From NCBI RefSeq assembly GCF_964656455.1, contig NC_135712.1:65477239-65541238 (forward strand): DNA of 64,000 nucleotides, read 5' to 3'. Positions 22,799-34,826 of the stretch are shown piece by piece (within the stretch, counting starts at the first letter, position 1; every line of letters begins with the position of its first letter). Under the pieces are notes generated by a model. The model saw only the letters and a list, made by a program, of their open reading frames with translations. It did not search any database and was not told the DNA's origin. The DNA is from Halichoerus grypus. Lineage: Eukaryota; Chordata; Mammalia; Carnivora; Phocidae. The position numbers and the translations under genes are program-made.

Positions 22799-23283
22799 CC
22801 TAGAGAAAGAGTGATTGATGATAGAGAGAAGGGATAACAAAAGGAGCAAAATCCTTAAGAAGGTGAGAGGGGATGGGAATCAGAACATATGTACAAAGAT
22901 TGGTTAATAGGAGGCTTTCTTTACTGTAATTGGTACATAAAAGAAAAGGAGAGAGCTATAGAATGAGGGGGATAAATTGAAGAATGTATGATTTGGTTAA
23001 ACAAGTGGTTTTTATATCTCTGATTTCCAGGTCTATATTTTAGTAAGTTTCCTTTCTTTTTGAAATCAGTTTCACAGTGTAAAATTTTTACCCCAAAACT
23101 TTGTGCTGGAAAGCAACTACATTGAATTGTAGTAGATAAAATATAAGGTTTCATCTTTTAAACAAAATGAACAAAGAAGAAAAAAGTAGGGGAGCTATTA
23201 GTAATATGTGTGAGTTTTCTAGAGTTTAGTTAGTAATCTCAGTATGAGTCAAACAAGTAAAACAAGCTAATATAATTTAACAG

Positions 23284-23475
23284 CAGTGGTTCTCAACCGG
23301 GAATGATTTTGTCCCTGACAGGAAATTTGTCAATGTCTGGAGATATTTATGGCCTTCACAATTAGGGGAGTGGTACTCTACTGGCATCTAGTAAGTAGAA
23401 TGCCAGTAAACATCCTATAATATACTACCCCACAACAAAAAATTATCTCACCAAAATGTCAATCAAGTTGGAAAA
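23284..23475 (+). mobile_element. Ancient DNA-transposon-like repeat
   Basis: Starts CAGTGGTTCTCAACCGGG, followed by 'CAATGTCTGGAGATATTTATGG' and 'CTACTGGCATCTAGTAAGTAGAATGCC', a well-known non-autonomous repeat of mammals, probably hAT-type. The 3' terminus is decayed. Confidence 0.6.
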
Positions 23476-23677
23476 TCTTCAGACCAGAGCATTTATATGG
23501 TAAATCATAATTGGGTAAGAAAATCCCCCCAAAGTGTATACTAGTTATATGTATGGAGATACTTGTATACTGGGTATTAGTCTCCTAAAAAATACTGATA
23601 TTTTATATAACATTCACAAGTTGCTACTTCAAATACTATCTTAATTATATTATACACTAAGATACATTATAAGTATA

Positions 23678-23985
23678 CAGTTGACCTTTAAACAGTGTGA
23701 GGTTAGAGGTTGGTGCCTGTGCAGTCAAAAATCTGTGTTTAACTTTTGACTCCCCAGAAACTTTACTACTAATACCTTACTATTGACTAAAGGCCTTTCC
23801 AACCATATTTTGCATGTTATATGTAATATATAGTATATTCTTACAATAAAGTCCACTAAAAAAAATGTTATTAAGCAAATGAGGAAGAGAAAATACACTT
23901 ATAGCAGTATACTGTACTTATTGAAAAACAGTCATGTAAAAGTGGACCCATATAGTTTAAACCCTTGTTACACAAGGGTCAACTG
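23678..23985. mobile_element. Pogo/Tigger-like non-autonomous DNA transposon
   Basis: 308 bp bounded by inverted ends CAGTTGACCTTTAAACAG… and …ACACAAGGGTCAACTG, with TA on both sides (23676-23677 and 23986-23987), as expected for Tc1/mariner-pogo elements. Interior includes 'TTTGACTCCCCAGAAACTT' and 'ATTCTTACAATAAAGTCC', typical of the family. No transposase. Confidence 0.85.
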
Positions 23986-23987
23986 TA

Positions 23988-24720
23988 TACTCTTAGAAAT
24001 TTTAAATAAAAGTTGATATAATTCACTATAACCAAAGGGGTTTTGTCTTCTGATATTCAGTTATTTACCATAAAATTTCTTTATCTGTTCTCAACCAGGA
24101 TTTATTATATATTTTCTAATGAATCACTGTACAAATCTTCCAAGTTTAGTCAATTTGTTTTACTCTATATATCAGATATAACTTTCTCCACCTTATCTTT
24201 GGGAAATCTCACTATAATCTTGGTAAAAGCACAATTATTTGGCATGTACTCTGAGCACTTCATTGGATACCTACTAGTATCAGTAATGGATTAATCAATT
24301 TCACTAGTTTCCATTCTTTTGGTCTTCCATGTCTTCAATCCAGCTTTCACAGTATTTCCAAGATATAAAATAAAAGTGTGGGAGGGGTTTCCCATTTCCA
24401 GATAGTATGTTAAACACATGAAAGTTCATTCCCATGGTAACAACAGTGATGACAACAATAATAAAACCCTGTGATAAATACAATGATAAAATTAAAATCA
24501 TACTTTTCTATGGGGATATTAAAAAGTGGTGGATTCAAAGAAACCTTGACTGAGTGAATTCCAGAGTGAAAAGAACCACTCATAGATGAGCAGAAAGCTG
24601 TGGCTGCTTCCATACCTGGGACAAGTGACTGGGCACAGATGCAGAAAAAAAGTGGGCCTTCTATAGATGGATGGACTGCAAAGAATAGGAAAAGCCAGAA
24701 TTCCACATTTAGCAGAATTA
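23988..24720 (+). other. STXBP5L: STXBP5L intron, nothing recognised
   Basis: Apparently unique intron. The open frames 24043-24294 (+) and 24410-24706 (-) lack splice context or family motifs and are taken as chance. Confidence 0.4.
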
Positions 24721-26003
24721 TCTTAAAATAAAGGTAAATAAATTTGTCATCGACAGACCTGTACTACAAAATATGGTAAAGGAGGTTTTTTAAGCTGATG
24801 GAAATAATACCAGATGGAGATTTAGATATATGGTAAGAATGAAAAGCATTGGAAAGAATAAATATGTGGGTAAATATAAAAGATTATTTTGTCTTTTCAT
24901 AAAATCCCTAAGAGTTCATTTAATTTTTAAATTAAAAACTAACTGTCTTATGGGGTTGATAACATGTAGAAGAAAAATATATGACAATAGTAACAAAGGA
25001 CAGGAAAGACATAATGTCATGTTTTAAGTTTCTTTCATCATAAGAGAAATAGTGCAATAATAATTAAAAGTAGATTGTGATGAATTATAGATGCATATTA
25101 TAATCCCTAGAAGAACCACTAAAAAAAAAAAAAAAAAACAGAGGTGTAGTTAAGTAGCCAAAGAGAAGATAAAATTGAATACTAAAAAATATTTGTTTTT
25201 CTCAAAGGACAGAAAAGAGAAATAGTGGAAAATAGAACAGAAGGGCAAACTGAAAAAAAAAATGATGGACGTAAACCTAACTCTATCGATGATTATATTA
25301 TATTAAATGTAAATGGAGCAACTCCCCCCCCCAAAAAAGGGCAGAAATTGTGAGACAAGATGAAAAAAAAAAAAAAGACCTACTATATGTTGTTTATAAG
25401 AGCTGCACTTTAATTATAAAAACATACAAATAGATTGAAAGTAAAAGAAGGGAACAATAATTTTATCAAAATACTAACCTCAAGAAAGCTGATGTGGCTA
25501 TATTATATGAGACTTTAAGACAAGGATATAGAGAGGCAGTTCTAAATTATAAAAGAATCACTTTATCAGAAAGATATAAAAATCCTATACAGGTACAGAC
25601 CTAATAAGAGATATTCAAAATATAGAAAGCAAAAAAGCAAATGAAGGAAAGAAATAGACAGATTGACAATCATAGCTGGGATTCATCATTTCTCCTCAGT
25701 AACTGATTGAACAAATAGAAAAAAATTGTGTATAAAGCTCTTACGAAACTCTCTTTACCAAATTGACCTAACTGAAGTCAATAGACCCCTATACCATACA
25801 AAGGAAAATATGCATTTTTTTCAAGTAGACATGGAATATTCACATGTATAATGGATTCTAAAGGACTGAAATCAAGCAGAGTATGTTCTCTGGTCATAAA
25901 AAAAAGTTGTTAGAAATCATTAACAGAAATAGGTCTTAAAATCCCCAAACTAAGACTATCATGGCTTAAAAAACAAATCACAGTGAAACTTTTAAAGACT
26001 TTT

Positions 26004-26188
26004 CTAAAGATTTTATTTATTTATTTGGGAGAGAGAGAGTGAACAAGAGAGAGAGCACAAGCAGGGGGAAGGGAGAAGCAGACTCCCCACCAAGCAGGGA
26101 GACTGACGCTGGGCTCCATCTCAGGACCCTGGGATCATGACTTGAGCTGAAGGCAGACGCTTAAACTACTGAGCCACCCAGGTGCCCC
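26004..26188 (-). mobile_element. Carnivore SINE, antisense
   Basis: CTAAAGATTTTATTTATTTA tail, GCACAAGCAGGGGGAAGG, terminal GAGCCACCCAGGTGCCCC. A flanking duplication is not sharp. It forms an inverted pair with the sense SINE at 26742, 553 bp away. Confidence 0.92.
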
Positions 26189-26741
26189 AATTTTTAAATA
26201 TTTTTGAACTGAAAGTATAAACACAAAATACCAAAATTTGTGAGATGTTACTTAAATAGTATTTAAGGGAAAATTTAGAACATAAGTGCTTATATTAGAG
26301 AAGAAATGATATCAAATCAATAATCTAAACTTTGTTAAGACACTAAAAAAGAACTGTGTAACACAAAGTAAACAGAAGGAAGGAAATAAAGACAGAAGTG
26401 AATGAAATAAAGGGCAAAGAGTAGAGTAGATCAACAAAACCACAAGATAGTTCTTTTTTTAATTTAAAATTACTAAGACCTGTAAAACCCTAGTAAGACT
26501 GATCAAGGAGGAAAAAAGTAAATAACCAATATGATAAATGAAAAAGAGCATTACTATGGATTTTCTACAGACATTAAAAATATAAATATGAACAACTATA
26601 TGCCTGTAAATTGACAGAATAGATGAAATTAAGAGATTTCTTGAAAGAAAAAAATTATAAAAACTGACACCAAACACATTGGAAAATATAAATAGCCTCC
26701 TATCTTTAAAAAAAAAATTGTATTCAAGATTAAATACCCAT

Positions 26742-26927
26742 GGGCACCAGGATGGCTCAGTAGGTTAAGCATCTGCCTTCCGCTCAGGTCATGATCCCGG
26801 GGTCCTGGGATGGAGACTCACGTCGGGCTCCCTGCTCAATAGGGAACCTGCTTCTCCATCTCCTCCCCACTTGTGTTCTATCTCTGTCTCTCTCGCAAAT
26901 AAATAAATGAAATCTTTAAAAAAAAAT
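26742..26927 (+). mobile_element. Carnivore SINE, sense
   Basis: GGGCACCAGGATGGCTCAG head, CTTCCGCTCAGGTCATGATC body, GCAAATAAATAAATGAAATC tail and A-run. Weak flanking match AAATACCCA / AAATTACCCA. Confidence 0.92.
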
Positions 26928-27784
26928 TACCCACAACAAAGAAAACTGCAGGCTTCAAATAACTTCACTGCTTAATTCTATCAAACATTTAAGAGGAAAT
27001 AACACTAATCTTATGCAAATCTTCTATTCAGGGAATAGAAAAAAGAAAGGAAATCTTCCCAACTGCTTATCTGAGGCCAGCACAATGCTAAAAACTAAAA
27101 CTTGACAAACTTAAGGAAAAGTATAGGCTAGTCTCGCTTATAAACAGACGCAAAAATCATAAATAAAATATTAGCAAATGGAAGACAACGTATGTAAGAA
27201 AGATAAAATATCATTGCCAAGGTAGATTTATCCCAGGAATCTAAGTTTAATATTTGAAAACCAATCAATGCAGAACACCTAATTAACATAATAAAGGAGA
27301 AAATTATATAATCATTTCAATACATGCAAAAAAACTTCTCATGAATTGACACTTTAGAATAATCACCATAAAACAAGGAATAGAATATTTCCTCAAATGA
27401 ATAAAGCCCATCAGTGAAAAACCTACAGATAACATCATGCTTAATTGTGGAATATTGGATATTTTTCCACTAAAATTGGTAACAAGGCAATGATGTCCAC
27501 TCTCATCCCCTTTCTTCAACATTGTATTTGATGACCTAGTAAGGGCAAAATCAGGATAAAAAATAATATGCCTAAGGTTTAGAAAGAAAATACTGAAACT
27601 AACTTTATTTGCCAATGATATTATAGTGTATTGAGGAAACCCAAAGGAATCTAAAAAAAAAAAAAAAGCTACAAAAACAGTATGTGAACTTAGCAACATT
27701 GAAGAGTACACAGTATACAAAGTCAATTATCTTTCTATATAATAAAAGGAAACAAGAAATGTATTTATTTTTAAAATACCAGGT

Positions 27785-29380
27785 ACACGATAGACTTCCA
27801 AATGGCATCCTGAGGAGCGTCATGGACACATTCTCCAGAGAAAAAGTGTAACTGGGGAAAACTATGTTTTACCAAAACAATCACTTAAAACCTCTGGAAA
27901 TTGTCCTAAGAGGATATAGAAAAGAAACATTTATTCAAGAAAATCTACTGACACTTGGTAAAAAGTGATTCTTTGACTCTGAGTCAGAACTTGTCTGTAC
28001 CTCTCCTGCCTTCAGGTTGCCAGCATTTCTCATCCCCTCCAACTCCAAGTTGAAAAGGACAAATTCCTGGTGAGTCTGGCCAAGAGGTCAAAGGCTCCCT
28101 TCCCCTGCCAATGTCCCACTCATAGGACAAAATGTCTACCCCAAGCATAGCAAGCCAAAATGCTGAGGCCCTGACTGCTGCCACTCAGCTTGCTCATAGG
28201 ATAAACATTTCATGCCAGAAAAGTAAAGCTGGGAAAGCCAGAGGTTACCACACCTGCCCAGAGTTCAGACTAGTGGCTCAGAAGTTTTGCCCAGAGGAAG
28301 AGGCAGTCTATAAAATAGGGAACTCTGAAGCTCTCCCCAAAGGAACTAGCTTTATTGAAACAAAATTTGGGGAAGTTCAAGCCCAAGGATGCCCTCAAAA
28401 CCAATGAAGTATTTGGTGGAAATCAAATAAGAGGCTGGTAGCTCCTCTTAATTAAGAGCAACCAGCTAGACCATAGGTGAGCTGTTCACCAGAGAGAACC
28501 AAGAAGAGACAACTAAGACCCCTACTGGGATTTGAACAAACCTCAAAGACTGGCTTCAAATATGACCTCTGCCTAAATTGGATTAGAATGTTGAGTAATA
28601 TATATCCTGGGGCATTGTCAAAAACAATAAAACATTCACCTGGCTGTGGCTGTGATACCTGGTGGATTTGATATCAACAGAAAGATCAGGGAAAGAGACC
28701 CCTGCTAAAACTACTTCCATCCCGGGGTGACTGTATGCACACTGACGGTTACACCCTCTGATAAGCAACATCAAAGTCTTCACAATGTAAGGGAAATAAA
28801 CTTCACTAAAATAGTCTAGCCCAGGGCGCCTGGGTGGCTCAGTCGTTAAGCGTCTGCCTTCGGCTCAGGTCATGATCCCAGGGTCCTGGGATCGAGTCCC
28901 ACATCGGGCTCCCTGCTCTGCGGGAAGCCTGCTTCTCCCTCTCCTATTCCCCCTGCTTGTGTTCCTGCTCTCGCTATGTCTCTCTCTGTCAAAAAAATAA
29001 ATAAAATCTTAAAAAAAAAAAAAAATAGTCTAGCCCAGTCACTAAACAAGCAAACAACAACAAAAACCAGAAAGGGGAGAGGGGCATCAGTAATCAATAT
29101 CCAGAATTGCTGTACTATGTTACCTAACATGTCTAGTTATCAACAAAATATTATAAGACATGCAATAAGACAGGAAAGTGTGACCCATTCACAGGAAAAA
29201 CAAGGCAAGAGAAATTGCCTCTGAGAGGGCCCAGATGTTGGGTTTAACAAAGACTTCATAGCAGCCATGAAAAATTTTTAAAGAGCCAAAAGACACCATG
29301 CTTAAAGAAGGAAAACTATGATGATAATGTCTCATCAAATAGCAAATATCAAGAGAGACTGAAGTTAGAAAAAGAAGCAA
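27785..29380 (+). mobile_element. Old LINE-1 5' UTR region
   Basis: Higher G+C than its surroundings. The later part 'GTGACCCATTCACAGGAAAA', 'GAAATTGCCTCTGAGAGGGCCC', 'AACAAAGACTTCATAGCAGCCAT' matches the known 5' UTR text of old mammalian L1s. The earlier part (27790-28800) is less certain but continuous with it. Short open frames at 28132-28407 and 28477-28671 are within this element. Confidence 0.6.
28825..29021 (+). mobile_element. Young carnivore SINE with long perfect target duplication
   Basis: Near-consensus head GGCGCCTGGGTGGCTCAG, TCGTTAAGCGTCTGCCTTCG, tail ATAAATAAAATCTT plus an A-run of about 14. Perfect duplication AAAATAGTCTAGCCCAG at 28808-28824 and 29022-29038, one of the freshest insertions in the window. 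Confidence 0.97.
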
Positions 29381-29384
29381 ACAG

Positions 29385-30485
29385 AACTATCTTACACCAT
29401 ATACAAGAATTAACTCAAAATGGGTTAAAAATTGGAACATAAGATACAAAACCATAAAAATACTAGAAGAAAAATATAGGCAGTATGTTCCTGACTGGGT
29501 GTTGGCAATAATTTTTTGGATTTGACACCAAAAACAAAGGCAACAAAAGCAAAAATAAGTAGGATGATATCAAACTAAAAATCTTCTGCAGAGCAAAGGA
29601 AACCATCAACAAAATGAAAAGGCAATCCATGAAATGGGAGAAAATATTTAAAAATCATATATCTGATAAGGGGTTAATATCCAAAATATATAAAGAAATT
29701 ATACAACTCAATAGCAAGAAAAGAAAATCCCAATTAAAAAATGAGCAGAGGATCTGAACAGACATTTTTCAAAAAAGACATGCAGATCGCCTACAGGTAT
29801 ATGAACAGGTGCTCAGCATCACTAATCATCAGAGAAATGCAAATCAAAACCACAATGATATATCACCTGACACTTGTTAGAATGGCTATCATTAAAAAGA
29901 CAAGAAATAACAAGTGTTGGCAAGGATGTAGAAATAAGGAAACCCTTGTGCACTGATGGTAGGAATGTAAATTGGTACAGCCACTTTGAAAAACAGTATG
30001 GAGGTTCCTCAAAAATTAAAAATAGAACTACCATATGATCCAGCAATTTCACTTCTAGGTGTCTATGCAAAGAAATAAAAAATTAACTCAAAAAAGATAT
30101 ATGCCACTCCCATGCAGCATTATTTATAATAACCAAGATGTGGAAACTACCTAAGTGTCCATCAATGGATGAATGAGTAAAGAAAATACAATTGAGTTAC
30201 ACACACACACACATACACACACGCACACAATGGATTATTATTCAGCCATAAAGAAGAAGGAAATCTTGCCATTTGCAACAACATGGATGGACCTTGAGAA
30301 CATTATGCTCAGTGAAATAAGACAAAGACAAATACCTTATGATATCACTTATATGTGGAATCTAAAAAAGAACAAAGAAAACAAAAATGAGCACATAAAT
30401 ACAGAGAACAGATTAGTGGTTTCCACAGGCAGAGAGTGGAAGATGGGTAAATTAGTGAATGGGGTCGAGGGAAAACAAGAACCAA
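29385..30485 (+). mobile_element. LINE-1 ORF2 C-terminal part and 3' UTR
   Basis: 'CTCAAAATGGGTTAAAAATTGG', 'TTCTGCAGAGCAAAGGAAACC', 'CACTTCTAGGTGTCTATGC' and 'TGGAATCTAAAAAAGAAC' follow L1 order. It contains an internal (CA)n at 30199-30229. The 134-codon frame at 30173-30577 spans that microsatellite and is not a gene. Confidence 0.8.
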
Positions 30486-30489
30486 GTAC

Positions 30490-33270
30490 AATAAGTGAAA
30501 AGAAAAATTCACTAGAGGGACTCAACAGTCGATCTGAACTGGTAGAAACAGAATCAGCAAACTTGAAGGTAAGCTGATAGAGACTATACATTCTGAAGAA
30601 GAGAAAAAAAAATTGGGGTAGCTTAAGTACACCAACATGTCCATAATAAGAGTAGTAGAAGGAGAGAAGAGAGAGAAGCAGAAAAATATTCAAAAAGATA
30701 ATGGCAGAAAACTTCCAAAATTTGATGAAAACCATTAATGTATATGTCCAAAAGCTCAGTGAACTCCAAATAGGATAAATGCAAAGATATCCACACCCAG
30801 ACACGTCATAGTATAAATTCAGAAAGGTAATGAGAAAATCTTGAAAGAACTGAGAGAAACATGACTTGTCACTACAAGGGAACTCCAGTAGGATTAATAG
30901 TTCGTCAGAAACAGTTTAGGTCGGAAGCAATAGGACAACATATTCAAAGTGCTCAAAGGAAAAAACTAAGCCCCAGAATCTTATATCCAGCAAAATGATC
31001 TTTCAAAAATGTAGATGAAATAAAGACATTCCCAGATAAACAAAAAATGAGAGAATTTTGTTGCTAGCATAGCCACTTTACAAGAAATACTAAATAAAGT
31101 TTTCTCAGGCTGAAGAAAGTAAACACCAGATGATAACTTGAATTCACACAAAGGAAAAAAAAGAACATTATTAAGGTAATTATGTAATTATAAAATAGTG
31201 TAAGTGCACATTTTTCATCTAACTGATTTGATAAGCCATTTATAAAACAATATGTATAAAATTGTATTGTTGGGCCTATAACATATAGATATGTAATATA
31301 TTTTCCATAACAGCACTGAGGAGGTAGGTGGGAGCAAAGCTGTATTTGAGTAAGCAGATGAAACCAGGTGGATTGACCACAACAAATGAAGAGAGCTAGA
31401 AATGGTAAATTAGAAAGTTAATACACAAACTTTATAAATACATTTTTTGCTCTCTTCCATCTCTCAGGTTTTATAAAAAAAAAACAAAGTTATATAAAGT
31501 AATTATAATATGTTGTTGGATTTCTAACACATATGGATGTAATATGTATGCCAATATAATAGCACATAAAGGGGAAAAGAGGATATAGAGCTATATAAGA
31601 GTAACATTTCTATATCCCCCTGGCATTAAGTTAATATACACCTGAAGTAGATTCTGATAAATTAAGATGTATATGTTGTCTTAGAGCAATTACAAAGAAC
31701 TCCAAAAATATGATGACAGAGGGGCACCTGGGTGGCTCAGTCATTAAGCATCTGCCTTCAGCTCAGGTCATGATCCCAGGGTCCTGGAATTGAACCCCAC
31801 ATTGGGCTCCCTGCTCAGCAGAAAGCCTGCTTCTCCCTCTCCCACTCCCCCTGCTTGTGTTCTCTCTCTCGCTGTCTCTCTGTCAAATAAATAAATAAAA
31901 TCTTTAAAAAATTATAATGACAGAATTATTAAAGAAAGAATAAGTTGCACCAGAAGATATTTACTTAATGCCAAACAAAGCAGTAAAGGAAGATTAGAGG
32001 AATAAAAAAGACATGAGACATACAGAAAGCCTAAAGTGAAATGACAGATGTAATCCAACTATATCAATAATAACATTAAGTATGGATAGATTTAACAATC
32101 CAATCAGAAGATAAAGATTGTTGGACTAGATTTTTTTAAAAATCAAGATTTAACTCTATACTATTTGAAGGCATAAAGATACAAATAGGTTGAAAGTAAA
32201 AGGATCATGCAAACAGCAAACACAAGAGGCTGTAGTTAATATCAGACAAAATAGATTTTAAAGCAAAAAAAAAAATGTTACTAGAAATAGAGACATCTAA
32301 AATGAAAAAATGGTCAACCCATCAAGATTTAACAATTATAAACATCTAAGCATCTAACAACAGAACTAAAATGTACATGAAGCAATACTTGACAGAATCA
32401 AAGGGAGACAGACAATTAGAAATTTCAATACTGCACTTTGAATAAGGATACAAGGACTAGGTAGAAGACCGAAAAGGAAATAGAAGACTTGAAAAATGCC
32501 ATGATCGAAACCTCTATACTGAAATCTACAAACCAGTGCAGAAAGAAAACTTTTAAAAGATCATTTAAATGGAGGAGAACACCATGTTTATGGGTTGGGA
32601 GACTATTATTTAAATGTTTATTCTGCCAAAATTATCTATGGACTTATTACAGTCCAATAAAATGTTGGCATATCCTTTTGTAGAAATTGACAAACTGATT
32701 CTAAACTTTATTTAGGAATGCAAAGAATCTAAAATAAAAAGCTCTTGGAAAAGAACGAAGTTGGAGGATTTTACTCCTGACTTCAAGATGTACTATAAAC
32801 CTACATTAATTAGTGGGGTACTACAGAATAGAAAGTCCAGAAATAAACCTATACTTATGTAGCCAATTTATTTTTTACTAAGTCACTAATAAAAATCAAT
32901 GAAGAAAGGAAAATCTTTTTAACAAATAATGATAGAAAAACTGGACAAACATATAGGGGAAAATGGACCTTAATCTCTTCATACCACAAAATTAATTTGA
33001 GATGAAATATAGTCCTAAAAAAGAAAGCTGAATATTAAAAAGTTTCTTGAAGAAAACAATAATATCTTCATGACCATGGAGTAGGCAAAGATTACTCATA
33101 TAAGAATTTAAAAAATCACAAAAGGAAAAAAAATGATAATTTGTCCTTCAAGGAAACTAATCTTCTGATCATCAAAAGACATTTCATTTTCATTAAGAAA
33201 ATGACAAGATAAGTCTCATATGGGAAAAAAATATTCACAATACCTACTTCTAACAAAAGATTCTTAAATA
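30490..33270 (+). mobile_element. Old LINE-1, 5' UTR joined to ORF2 3' part
   Basis: 5' UTR text ('CTCAACAGTCGATCTGAACTGG', 'GGTCGGAAGCAATAGGACAAC') leads to ORF2 start-like sequence near 32040, then near 32500 jumps to late ORF2 ('GTAGAAATTGACAAACTGATTC'). This implies a large internal deletion. Interrupted by the SINE at 31721. Confidence 0.65.
31721..31912 (+). mobile_element. Carnivore SINE, sense
   Basis: GGGCACCTGGGTGGCTCAG head, AAATAAATAAATAAAATCTT tail. Flanking ATGATGACAGA / ATAATGACAGA (one mismatch) marks the target duplication. Confidence 0.95.
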
Positions 33271-33982
33271 TATAAAGAATTCTATTCAAGCACTTAGTTC
33301 TGTAACCTTAAATAGTTTAAACTCTTCGAACTGACAGTTTCTTATCTGTAAAACGTAAGAGTTGGGCTAGAGTACCACAGTGGACCTTTTCTAAAATTCT
33401 ATGATTTTTTGAATGCACAGCAAGTTTATTCATACAAATTACATAAAGGAGTGGTGGCAAGGATTGTGAACAAAGATAGCTTTGGTAATTGACAAAGTAC
33501 TTCTGGGTATGGGGATTTACATTAAAGTAGAAACTCTGAATATTTATTTACAAAGAAAAAGTATACAAGAATCTCCTACAAGGATAGGAAAACCATAATT
33601 AAGGATGTTTTATGAATGCCATAGTAATGAGAATTACAAAATGTTTATTAACCTATTGTGCCTATCCTTGTGTCAGTAGATCCTTGTATATGTCAGTAGA
33701 ATGACATAATAGAATATTAAAAATAAGAGAAAAATGTAGTGTTTATTATAAGAAGGAATTTGATGCCATCAAACAAATCACTTAATATGTACTACATAAC
33801 ACTACCTTTTTATAACTAAGTATAATATTTAAAATTTGTAGCATACCCTTAATGTTCCTTATAAAAGCCAATAAGCATTTCTCTTGAAAGTAGATTTGGT
33901 TAGGTCTTTTTAAAAACACATTATAAGTTGTATTATTTTTGGTCTATTTTCAGGTGAAACTTAGGTCATTTATTAAAGTAGC
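33271..33982 (+). other. STXBP5L: STXBP5L intron, mostly unique
   Basis: About 700 bp with a weak MIR-like pattern at 33295-33400 ('AACCTTAAATAGTTTAAACTC', 'CTTATCTGTAAAACG'). Nothing else recognised. Confidence 0.4.
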
Positions 33983-34259
33983 ACTGGGTGTAGACGAATC
34001 ATGAGAGACTAGGGACTCTGAGAAACAAACTGAGGGTTCTAGAGGGGAGGGATGTGAGGGGATGGGTTAGCCTGGTGATGGGTATTGAGGAGGGCACGTT
34101 CTGCATGGAGCACTGGGTGTTATGCACAAACAATGAATCAAGGAACACTATATCTAAAACTAATGATGTAATGTATGGGGATTAACATAACAATAAAAAA
34201 ATTAATTAAAAAAAAAACTAATGATGTAATGTATGGTGATTAACATAACATAAATAAAA
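33983..34259 (+). mobile_element. Young LINE-1 3' end, sense, upstream of exon C
   Basis: 277 bp of 3' UTR with a G-rich tract at about 34043-34065 and GAGCACTGGGTGTTATGC. Terminal module starting ACTAATGATGTA present twice (34159 and 34217) with an A-rich spacer, as in the L1 at 11365. Target duplication TAAAGTAGC at 33974-33982 and 34260-34268. Its 3' end lies 272 bp before exon C. Confidence 0.92.
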
Positions 34260-34531
34260 TAAAGTAGCTATTTCATATGAAAAAATAAAAAAGATTTTAT
34301 ATTTTTCTACCATTATGTTCAGTTACTCTTTGCATATCTATTAGTTATTGCTTCTTATTGTTTCCGGTATCACTTGTTGAAACAAATTATCAGAACCATT
34401 GTCATAACATGAGACTACAAAAGTAGTTTTCACAGGGGGAAGAAAAACCTTTTCAAATTTTCAGGAATAAATAAGACTTATCTACAAAGTGTTAGCAAAA
34501 TTTATCTCACTTATTATCATTTCATTTTCAG

Positions 34532-34597
34532 GTTTAACTGAGCTAAATGACAGTCCAGTTCCCCTGGAACTCGAGCGCTGCAAGTCTCCCACTTCAG
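34532..34597 (+). CDS. STXBP5L: STXBP5L (tomosyn-2) cassette exon C, 66 nt
   Basis: Acceptor ATTTCATTTTCAG|GTTTAAC and donor TTCAG|GTAAAC. Phase 1 at both ends; 66 nt. After the split first codon it reads LTELNDSPVPLELERCKSPTS, as remembered for tomosyn-2. The RCKSPTS ending also matches tomosyn-1 at this place (EDRCKSPTS), so the identity is firm. The first codon is serine (A+GT) if exon B is included and glycine (G+GT) if exon A joins directly, so the junction residue depends on splicing. CKSPTS offers proline-directed phosphorylation-type S/T-P context. It lies between two young L1 fragments of opposite orientation, 272 bp upstream and 229 bp downstream, which is unusual for an exon in this gene. 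It may be constitutive or regulated; sequence alone does not decide. Confidence 0.95.
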
Positions 34598-34826
34598 GTA
34601 AACATGAATGGTACCTTTCAGTTTTCTGGTAATTCACTGCAGTAATCTACTGCTTTATTTTCATAATTATTACAATGTGAAATTCATAACTTTAGTAATT
34701 CTAATATAGTTTCTGAAATTTAATCATAAACAAATTTGACTCCAAAATCAATTAGAAATAAATGTCTTTAAAAATATTTTTGGCCTCCCAAAAAATTAAG
34801 ACCAGAGGTATGAGTGTAGTACTTTT

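Larger units (their letters stand above)
21520..22970 (+). mobile_element. Long ancient mammalian interspersed repeat
   Basis: Runs of text such as 'TATTCCAGGCAGAGTGAACAGCC', 'TTCAAGCAGGGGAATGATATG', 'CAAATGAAGATGTCAAGTGGAC' and 'TAACAAAAGGAGCAAAATCC' follow in order a widespread ancient repeat of placental genomes. I cannot name the family with confidence. It contains no intact coding region. An exact 37-bp repeat occurs twice inside it. Confidence 0.5.
24721..27780 (+). mobile_element. Old LINE-1, 5' UTR to ORF2 with deletions
   Basis: L1 order is visible: 'GACCTGTACTACAAAATATGGTAAAGG' (5' UTR), then an ORF2-start-like 'CTATCGATGATTATATTATATTAAATGTAAATGGAGC', later 'ATTTATCCCAGGAATCTAAG' and 'AACCTACAGATAACATCATGC'. 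Frames are broken throughout; the 140-codon minus-strand frame at 27304-27726 is an antisense artefact. Two SINEs have inserted in it. Confidence 0.7.

Noticed and set aside
27304..27726. 140-codon minus-strand open frame
   Set aside because: Antisense of old LINE-1 ORF2. No family motif.
28825..28900. tRNA gene call on SINE heads
   Set aside because: The tRNA-like heads belong to SINEs with A-rich tails and target duplications; they are not functional tRNA genes.
30173..30577. 134-codon open frame with HTHTHT repeats
   Set aside because: It runs through a (CA)n tract within LINE-1 ORF2/3' UTR sequence and has no splice or promoter context.
30349..30804. 151-codon minus-strand open frame, the longest in the window
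   Set aside because: It is antisense to LINE-1 sequence. F/S/L-rich composition reflects purine-rich sense strand, not a protein.
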